A stretch of DNA of 41,640 bases. Source: Cytophagales bacterium (GTDB lineage Bacteria > Bacteroidota > Bacteroidia > Cytophagales > Cyclobacteriaceae). A program made the position numbers and the translations under genes. The notes beneath the pieces were generated by a model. The model saw nothing but the letters and a program-made list of their open reading frames with translations. It made no database searches and was not told where the DNA came from. How positions within the stretch are numbered: position 1 is the stretch's first letter; every line of letters begins with the position of its first letter. The stretch is taken from NCBI GenBank assembly GCA_022360055.1, contig JAKSDO010000145.1, positions 1 to 41,640 of the forward strand, read 5' to 3'. Below, piece after piece: positions 35,850-41,640 of the stretch.

Positions 35850-38800
35850 ATGCCTGCAACACATCATGTGTATTTACTCATCTTGTTGAGTGCTATCCTC
35901 ATGGCGGGATGTAATCCAAAAGAAAACACACCAACCATAGACACTAAAAATCTTAAACTTTTCAAACAAGTACCGGTCAGCTATTCAGGTATTAGATTTA
36001 TCAATGATCTTCCCGAAACCTCACACATGAATCGTTTTGTTTATGAATATTTTTACGATGGAGGAGGTGTGGCTGTTGGAGACGTGAATAATGACGGGCT
36101 GGATGATATCTATTTTAGCTCCAATTTGGGTGATAATAAATTATTTTTGAATGAAGGGGCTTTGAAATTTGAAGATATAACTCAATCAGCAGGTGTAGCC
36201 GGAAAGAAAGGGTGGGCCACAGGAGTGATGATGGTAGATATAAATCAGGATGGATTTCTGGATATTTATGTAGGCAGAGCAGGCCGATTCACTGATATTG
36301 ATAAAAGAAGAAATGAACTGTTTGTAAATCAGGGAATAAATGATACAGGTGTCCCTATTTTCCAGGAAGCCGCAAAAGAATACGGTCTTGATGATCCCTC
36401 GTTTGCTACTCAGGCGGCTTTTTTTGACTTTGACCTTGATGGCGATCTGGATGCTGTCCTTGCCAACCATAACATTGAAGCGCCTCCACGAAACATTGAA
36501 CGCATCAAGGAATTGAGAGGTGCGGAAAGTCCTTTGGGAGGCAATAAACTAATGGAAAATAAGGGTGGGAAATTTGTGGATATTACCTCTACGACAGGGA
36601 TTGTATCGAATATGATGAACTATACCTTGGGCGTATCTATTAGTGATGTAAATAATGATCGCTGGCCAGACATCTATTTTGCAAACGATTACTCGGAGCC
36701 CGATTATCTATACCTCAATAATCAAGACGGTACGTTCAGCAATGTAATAGGCGAATCAATGCAGCACATCCCTAACTCTGCCATGGGCTCTGATATTGCC
36801 GATATCAACAATGACGGACTTCAGGATATTGTTGTCTTGGATATGGCAGCAGAGGATAACTATGGTATCAAAACAAGCATGGGCGGGATGGAAGAAGAAT
36901 TTTTCCAACAGCATGTTGATGAGGGGTTGCACCACCAATATTCCTACAATACACTTCAATTGAACAGTGGCATTGATTCACAGGGGAATCCACTATTTTC
37001 TGAAATAGCTCATTTAAGTGGTATCGCAAGCACCGATTGGAGCTGGGCTCCACTGCTTGCAGATTTCGATAATGACGGATATAAGGATCTGTTTATTAGC
37101 AATGGAATAAAGCGTGATTTTACCAACAATGATTTCAACATATTTTTGCGGAAGGCAATACAGAAAGTGATTGAGGAAAAAAAGAATCCGTTGAAATATT
37201 ATGAACAATGGACACAATTTACCCCCACAAGGGAGAAGCAAAACTACCTGTATCGAAATAATGGAGATTTGACATTCTCAAATGTTTCAGGAAACCTTGG
37301 GTTAAATATCGATACGTTTTCTAATGGCGCCGCCTGGTCCGATCTCGATAATGATGGTGACCTGGATCTGGTAGTAAATAATGTAGATCAACAAGCATTG
37401 CTGTATGAAAATACATCAAATGCTCATGAGGGTAGTAACTATTTGACCATGACACTTAAAGGCCCCAAAGCCAATAGAAATGGTATTGGCACCAGGGTAG
37501 TTGTGAAATGCGATACAATCATTCAGTTTCAGGAGCAGTACCCAGTGCGGGGTTATCAATCTTCAATGAGCTATAAGCTACATTTTGGCCTTGGTACTTC
37601 GCCGCAAGTGGACGAAGTTTCAATCTTCTGGCCGGAAGGTAAGATACAGGTGCTGAAAAATATTAATGTAAATCAACACCTGATCGTAGCATTTAAGGAT
37701 GCGGAGTTGCCCGGATCATTTGATCCGGAACCTGATTGCATTAAATTATTTAATGATCTTACCCATGGATCGGACATCAATTTCATCCATCAGCAAAACG
37801 AAGTTGAGGATTTTGAGAAGGAAAAACTTTTGCCTTTCAAATTGTCACAGACGGGGCCGGCCCTGGCGGTCGGAGATGTGAATGGAGATATGCTCGAAGA
37901 TTTTTTTATCGGAGGTGCCTTAGGTCAGGCGGCAGGATTATACATTCAAAATACAGATTTCACTTTTAAGCGATCCAGGAACAGATTATGGAAGGATGAG
38001 GGAAAATATGAAGACACGGGAGCGTTGTTTTTTGATGTTGAGAATGATGGAGATCTGGATCTTTTTGTGCTGAGTGGAGGTAATGAGCTGGCCGCCGGAT
38101 CAGAGTATTACCAGTGTCGGTTGTACCTGAACATGGGAAATGGACGCTTTCAACGTCACTACATTGATCAATTACCGAACGTTAGCGCTTCGGTAGTTCG
38201 GGGTAGTGACTATGATGATGATGGTGATATCGACCTTTTTGTAGGGGGATATCAGGTACCTGGCAAATATCCAAATCCAGCCGATTCATATGTGTTGAAA
38301 AATGAGAGCAGTCCTGGAAAAATAAAATTTAACGATATCACCCAATCAGCAATTCCATTGCTTTATGGATTTGGAATGGTCACAGATGCGCTGTGGGTAG
38401 ATTTGAATCAGGATGAAAAGGAAGAATTAGTTGTTTGCGGCGAATGGATGAGTATTCATGTATTTAAAAATACGGCTAATGGATTTGCAGATATGAGCTC
38501 AAATGCTGGGTTAAGCAATCATGTTGGGTGGTGGTCGGGACTCGTTGCTGCGGACTTTGACGGCGATGGTGATTTGGACTTGGTGGCAGGAAATCATGGT
38601 CTTAATTCAAAATACAAAGCAAGTGAAGCTGAGCCATTCCAGGTTGTTGCAAATGATTTTGATAACAATGGGACACATGATATGGTACTCGCATCCTATA
38701 ATCAAGGCAAATTATTCCCTTTGCACAGCCTGGATAATATAGTTGAGCAACTACCTTTTATCGGCCAAGTGATTAAAACCCACGATGCCTTTGGTAAATC

Positions 38801-39236
38801 CACGCTTTACGATGCGTTGGGTGCTGATCAACTTAAAGAAGCTCTGCACTATCAGGCCAATACGTTTGCAACCACCTATTTTGAGAATATGGGAAATCTT
38901 ACGTTCAAGGCAAAAGCACTGGACAATATCGCGCAGTTGTCAACCGTGAACAGCCTGTTAGCTAAAGATTTTGATGGAGATGGTTTTCTGGATCTTGTAC
39001 TGGCTGGAAACAGGCATGAGATGGAAGCGGAAACAGTGAGAAATGACGCAGGCCTTGGTTTGTTTTTAAAGGGAGATGGAAAGGGAAATTTTCAGCCAAT
39101 CAGTTCTGCAGAATCGCATTTATACATAGGGGGTGATGTGAAAATTGGCAAACATATCAAATTAGGCAATACTCGAAACGGGATGCTATTTGGCAGAAAC
39201 AATGGTATGCCGCTATTGATAGGTGTAAATCATTGA
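35850..39236 (+). CDS. VCBS/FG-GAP repeat lipoprotein with ASPIC/UnbV domain
   Basis: A 1128-residue lipoprotein (lipobox LMAGC, Cys21). It has many FG-GAP/VCBS repeats with acidic calcium-binding loops (DVNNDGLDDIYF, DINQDGFLDIYV, DFDLDGDLDAVL, DFDNDGYKDLF, DFDGDGDLDLV). An ASPIC/UnbV domain lies at about 543-610 (YPVRGYQSSMSYKLHFGLG, VSIFWPEG), with more VCBS repeats after it. This CRTAC-like architecture is common as a surface protein in Bacteroidota PULs; it is presumably adhesive or glycan-binding, with function unproven. It occupies the slot where SusE/F-type glycan-binding proteins usually stand. A decayed relative lies directly downstream. Confidence 0.92.
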   Translation: MPATHHVYLLILLSAILMAGCNPKENTPTIDTKNLKLFKQVPVSYSGIRFINDLPETSHMNRFVYEYFYDGGGVAVGDVNNDGLDDIYFSSNLGDNKLFLNEGALKFEDITQSAGVAGKKGWATGVMMVDINQDGFLDIYVGRAGRFTDIDKRRNELFVNQGINDTGVPIFQEAAKEYGLDDPSFATQAAFFDFDLDGDLDAVLANHNIEAPPRNIERIKELRGAESPLGGNKLMENKGGKFVDITSTTGIVSNMMNYTLGVSISDVNNDRWPDIYFANDYSEPDYLYLNNQDGTFSNVIGESMQHIPNSAMGSDIADINNDGLQDIVVLDMAAEDNYGIKTSMGGMEEEFFQQHVDEGLHHQYSYNTLQLNSGIDSQGNPLFSEIAHLSGIASTDWSWAPLLADFDNDGYKDLFISNGIKRDFTNNDFNIFLRKAIQKVIEEKKNPLKYYEQWTQFTPTREKQNYLYRNNGDLTFSNVSGNLGLNIDTFSNGAAWSDLDNDGDLDLVVNNVDQQALLYENTSNAHEGSNYLTMTLKGPKANRNGIGTRVVVKCDTIIQFQEQYPVRGYQSSMSYKLHFGLGTSPQVDEVSIFWPEGKIQVLKNINVNQHLIVAFKDAELPGSFDPEPDCIKLFNDLTHGSDINFIHQQNEVEDFEKEKLLPFKLSQTGPALAVGDVNGDMLEDFFIGGALGQAAGLYIQNTDFTFKRSRNRLWKDEGKYEDTGALFFDVENDGDLDLFVLSGGNELAAGSEYYQCRLYLNMGNGRFQRHYIDQLPNVSASVVRGSDYDDDGDIDLFVGGYQVPGKYPNPADSYVLKNESSPGKIKFNDITQSAIPLLYGFGMVTDALWVDLNQDEKEELVVCGEWMSIHVFKNTANGFADMSSNAGLSNHVGWWSGLVAADFDGDGDLDLVAGNHGLNSKYKASEAEPFQVVANDFDNNGTHDMVLASYNQGKLFPLHSLDNIVEQLPFIGQVIKTHDAFGKSTLYDALGADQLKEALHYQANTFATTYFENMGNLTFKAKALDNIAQLSTVNSLLAKDFDGDGFLDLVLAGNRHEMEAETVRNDAGLGLFLKGDGKGNFQPISSAESHLYIGGDVKIGKHIKLGNTRNGMLFGRNNGMPLLIGVNH

Positions 39237-39257
39237 ATTTAAATTCTTTAGAGTATA

Positions 39258-39513
39258 ATGACTTTTTTTAAGCCAGGAGTAGCTTTTTTAATACTTGCAT
39301 TTTTAAGTCTTGGTAGCAAAACTAAACCGAATGAAAAACTTGTGTTTATTGGGCGATGGAGTTGGAAACTTCCACCCTTTGATACCGGATGAAAGTGGCT
39401 TGGTGGTCAGAGGTGAGGTGCAAATAACGAAAATGATTGAAATCAATAATCGCAAGGCTATGATCATCGGTAGGAATAACGAAGATTTACAAGTAGTCCG
39501 AATCAATAAATAA
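39258..39513 (+). pseudogene. Head-and-tail remnant of a second VCBS lipoprotein
   Basis: From ATG 39258 the sequence encodes a signal-peptide head (MTFFKPGVAFLILAFLSLGS), which runs into a stop within about 35 codons. In another frame, 39343-39513 encodes LLGDGVGNFHPLIPDES, VRGEVQITKM and IIGRNNEDLQVVRINK. This tail aligns with the C-terminus of the upstream VCBS protein (GDGKGNFQPI, GGDVKIGKHI, LFGRNNGMPLLIGVN). A tandem paralogue of over 3 kb has therefore lost everything but its ends, with the junction near 39320-39345. Confidence 0.75.
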
Positions 39514-39591
39514 TTCAATAATATGATTAAAACCAAGTACTTAACAATGGCAATGTAGCAGGTTCAATACAATTTATTAATACCTTAAAAT

Positions 39592-40668
39592 ATGAAAGTA
39601 ACTTTAATTCTTATACCGGCCTTCCTTTTGATTTTGCTTAGTTGCAATCCTCAGAGGGCGGATACCATAAAAGAAAAAGGGCATTTTACCTCCTTAAACC
39701 TTAAAGAACAAATTCAAAATATACCCAATGAATCATATTACCAGGATGAAGGATGGTTTACCTGGGGGGGATCCATGGTAAAGGGTGATGACGGGAAATA
39801 TTACTTGTTTTACTCTCGTTGGCCTTATGAAGTTACGCATAAAGGCTGGTTAACAACATCGGAAATAGCTTGTGCCGTTGCCGAAAAGCCTGCCGGGCCA
39901 TACACATTTTATTCAGAGGTGCTGAAAGGAAGGGGAAAAGGCCATTTCGATGGCAACATGGTGCATAACCCCCATATTCACAAATTCAATGGCAAATATT
40001 ACCTATATTATATCGGAGCTACCAAAAAAGAAGAATGGCAACAATCAAGGCGTACACAACGCATTGGATTGGCAGTTTCAGACAATATCAATGGCCCGTG
40101 GAAGCGATTTGACAAACCGCTTTTAGATGTTACTCCTGGATCTTTTGATAGCGGCTTTACGACAAACCCATCCGTTGTCCGGAAAAATGACAGCACTTAT
40201 GTAATGGTGTATAAATGCTTAGGCGATAACAATAAAGTGGTACATGGGGTAGCTTTTGCCAAATCGCCAACAGGCCCGTTTATAAAACACCCAAAGCCGA
40301 TATTTACGCTTGAAAACAGCAAGTTCCCCGCTGAAGACCCGTTCATTTTCAGTTACCGGGAAAAGTTATATACAATTTTGTCGGATAATTACGGTGAGTT
40401 TACGGGGATTAAACAGGCGCTTTGTTTGTTTACATCTGAAGATGGGGTTAACTGGGCACTTGCTAAACACCCTTTGGTTTCTGACCGAAAAATCCAATGG
40501 GAAGGTGGGACAACAGAAGAACTTGAAGACCTTGAGCGCCCGCAAATCTGGTTTAATGAGCATGGTGAACCTGCAATCTTGTTTTGTGCGGCAACAAGGG
40601 GTAAACGTTTGCCGGGAAATTCTTTTAATATTCATATTCCATTAAAAAAGGCCCTGCCAAAAGAATAA
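39592..40668 (+). CDS. Five-bladed beta-propeller (GH43-like) lipoprotein
   Basis: A 358-residue lipoprotein (lipobox LLSC, Cys18). The blades show the GH43/GH117-like pattern: WGGSMVKGDDGKYYLFYSRW, ACAVAEKPAGPYTFYSEVL, MVHNPHIHKFNGKYYLYYIG, GLAVSDNINGPWKRFDKPLL, NPSVVRKNDSTYVMVYKCLG, FAEDPFIF-like AEDPFIFSYREKLYTIL and LERPQIWFNEHGEPAILFCA. Propellers of these clans remove terminal sugars. The catalytic acids cannot be assigned with confidence by eye, so the sugar released is unknown. It follows the VCBS remnant by 78 bases and precedes the fucosidase in PUL 2. Confidence 0.8.
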   Translation: MKVTLILIPAFLLILLSCNPQRADTIKEKGHFTSLNLKEQIQNIPNESYYQDEGWFTWGGSMVKGDDGKYYLFYSRWPYEVTHKGWLTTSEIACAVAEKPAGPYTFYSEVLKGRGKGHFDGNMVHNPHIHKFNGKYYLYYIGATKKEEWQQSRRTQRIGLAVSDNINGPWKRFDKPLLDVTPGSFDSGFTTNPSVVRKNDSTYVMVYKCLGDNNKVVHGVAFAKSPTGPFIKHPKPIFTLENSKFPAEDPFIFSYREKLYTILSDNYGEFTGIKQALCLFTSEDGVNWALAKHPLVSDRKIQWEGGTTEELEDLERPQIWFNEHGEPAILFCAATRGKRLPGNSFNIHIPLKKALPKE

Positions 40669-40712
40669 TCCATTAAACAGCTTTTTAACTAAAGATGATA
40701 AAACTATATACG

Positions 40713-40934
40713 ATGAAAAAAAATCTATTTACTCTACTCGTATTTTGCAACACCCGACAGGAATGTAAACTATAATCAGGAAAAATACCCGGAGCGTTGG
40801 ATTTGGATCTTACTGACTTTGGGAATTACACCAATCAAAATCGGCTTTTGGGCTATAAAGATGTAGGCCCGGCTTGGTTAAAGCCCGAACTTTCAAAAAT
40901 TGGTTACAAAATTAGAAATTGTAATACAAATTAA
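40713..40934 (+). pseudogene. Head-and-tail remnant of a secreted protein
   Basis: ATG 40713 opens a signal-peptide-like head (MKKNLFTLLVFC; an in-frame ATG at 40695 would add six residues) that stops at 40773-40775. In the same frame, 40776-40934 encodes GALDLDLTDFGNYTNQNR, LLGYKDVGPAWLKPELSKIGYKI and a stop. The DVGPAWLKP segment resembles C-termini of secreted beta-helix or lyase-type enzymes, but I cannot name the family. It looks like another carbohydrate-active gene of PUL 2 reduced to its ends. Confidence 0.55.
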
Positions 40935-41103
40935 GTTGTTAAAATGCTCAATCAGAGATAATATTCCGTTTACACGCAAGGAGGTGCCCGTGTTATGAGC
41001 CAGTCAATTATTTCGTTTTACCTAAATAAAAAGCCGATGAAAGATAAAATGTTAAACATAAAAAAGAAGTAATAATCCAACTTAACCTTAAAAAAATACA
41101 GAA
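40935..41103. other. Decayed spacer before the fucosidase
   Basis: No gene. A short open stretch reads DNIPFTRKEVPVL before a stop near 40999, which could be the tail end of yet another lost protein. The rest is A-rich and leads into the fucosidase start. Confidence 0.3.
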
Positions 41104-41115
41104 ATGATGTGCGAA

Positions 41116-41640
41116 ATGCGAAAACTAACACTGCTATTAACCTGTTGCGTTTTATTCTTATCCTGTAGCCAGGAAAAGAAAAGTAAAGCAGTTCCAAAAA
41201 CACAGGGAGGTGCTTTAGCAACATTTGACGACAATAAGTTCGGGATGTTTATCCACTGGGGATTATATGCCATTCCAGCAGGAGAGTGGAAAGGGGACGA
41301 GGTCCGTGGCATTGGAGAGTGGATCATGCGGCGAAAAGAAATTCCGGTTGAGGAATACGGGCAACTGGCAAAACAGTTCAACCCAACCGGGTATAATCCT
41401 GACGAATGGGCAAGGTTGGCCAAAGATGCCGGCATGAAATATATGGTCATCACATCAAAACATTACGATGGGTTTGCTATGTTCAAGTCAGATGTAACGG
41501 ATTACGACATTGTTGATGCCACGCCATATGGCAAAGACCCGATGTTGGGACTGTCCAAAGCTTGCCATGAAAGGGGCGTGCAATTTGGGTTTTACTACTC
41601 GCAGGACCAGGACTGGCACGAACCCAATGCAAGGGGCAAT
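41116..41640 (+). CDS. GH29 alpha-L-fucosidase, 5' part (runs off the window)
   Basis: The first 175 residues of an alpha-L-fucosidase, cut by the window edge; family members are about 450-600 residues. The ATG at 41116 gives a clean lipoprotein signal (LTLLLTCCVLFLSC, Cys17); ATGs at 41104 and 41107 are also in or near frame. GH29 features present are KFGMFIHWGLYAIPAGEWKG, FNPTGYNPDEWARLAKDAG, MVITSKHYDGFAMFKSD and QFGFYYSQDQDWHEPN. The nucleophile Asp lies beyond the window. GH29 enzymes release terminal L-fucose, which points to a fucosylated or fucan-like glycan for PUL 2. Confidence 0.92.
   Translation, partial: MRKLTLLLTCCVLFLSCSQEKKSKAVPKTQGGALATFDDNKFGMFIHWGLYAIPAGEWKGDEVRGIGEWIMRRKEIPVEEYGQLAKQFNPTGYNPDEWARLAKDAGMKYMVITSKHYDGFAMFKSDVTDYDIVDATPYGKDPMLGLSKACHERGVQFGFYYSQDQDWHEPNARGN

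Overview
The window looks like chromosome from a free-living, probably marine Bacteroidota (Cytophagales or Flavobacteriia grade). This is inferred from paired SusC/SusD genes, a hybrid two-component regulator, an ECF sigma/FecR pair, a type IX secretion sorting domain, lipoproteins with short lipoboxes, AT-rich spacers and a lack of strong Shine-Dalgarno sites. No rRNA or intact tRNA and no CRISPR array were seen.

Region 1 (about 57-7727) reads as a decayed integrative island. An 11-base tRNA-Pro-like 3' end (GCCACCCCGAC) occurs at 57-67 and again at 7717-7727. Each copy is followed by a hairpin terminator, and each has a pair of GTGTGCA direct repeats just inside it. Inside lie a tyrosine integrase that has lost its middle, a wrecked MobB-like mobilization gene, and intact cargo: a GH113-like lipoprotein, a LytS/LytTR two-component pair, a class C beta-lactamase-like serine hydrolase and a CPBP membrane protease.

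Region 2 (8093-12293) holds a small forward cluster (secreted alpha/beta hydrolase, small secreted protein, DUF2255 protein, AraC regulator). Reverse-strand genes for a Dabb-domain protein and a group III truncated haemoglobin follow. Next to the haemoglobin is the tail of a VOC/glyoxalase gene, cut off beside an unidentified forward fragment.

Region 3 (12322-27904, reverse strand) is a polysaccharide utilization locus (PUL 1). In transcription order it has a hybrid two-component sensor/regulator, two overlapping GH123/DUF4091-type genes (the second with GEVED modules and a T9SS tail), a lipoprotein with Ig-like and GEVED modules, SusC and SusD. GH123 catalytic domains suggest a GalNAc-containing glycan, but this is inference.

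Region 4 (28125 to the end, forward strand) is a second, divergent locus (PUL 2): ECF sigma factor, FecR anti-sigma factor, SusC with an STN signalling domain, SusD, a large VCBS/ASPIC lipoprotein, a five-bladed-propeller (GH43-like) lipoprotein and a GH29 alpha-L-fucosidase cut by the window edge. The STN, FecR and sigma genes form a self-contained trans-envelope signalling chain. The fucosidase points to a fucose-containing glycan.

A theme across the window is gene remnants that keep a head and a tail but have lost the middle (integrase, a second VCBS gene, and the fragment at 40713), plus other truncations (MobB, VOC). The locus appears to have been shaped by internal deletions.
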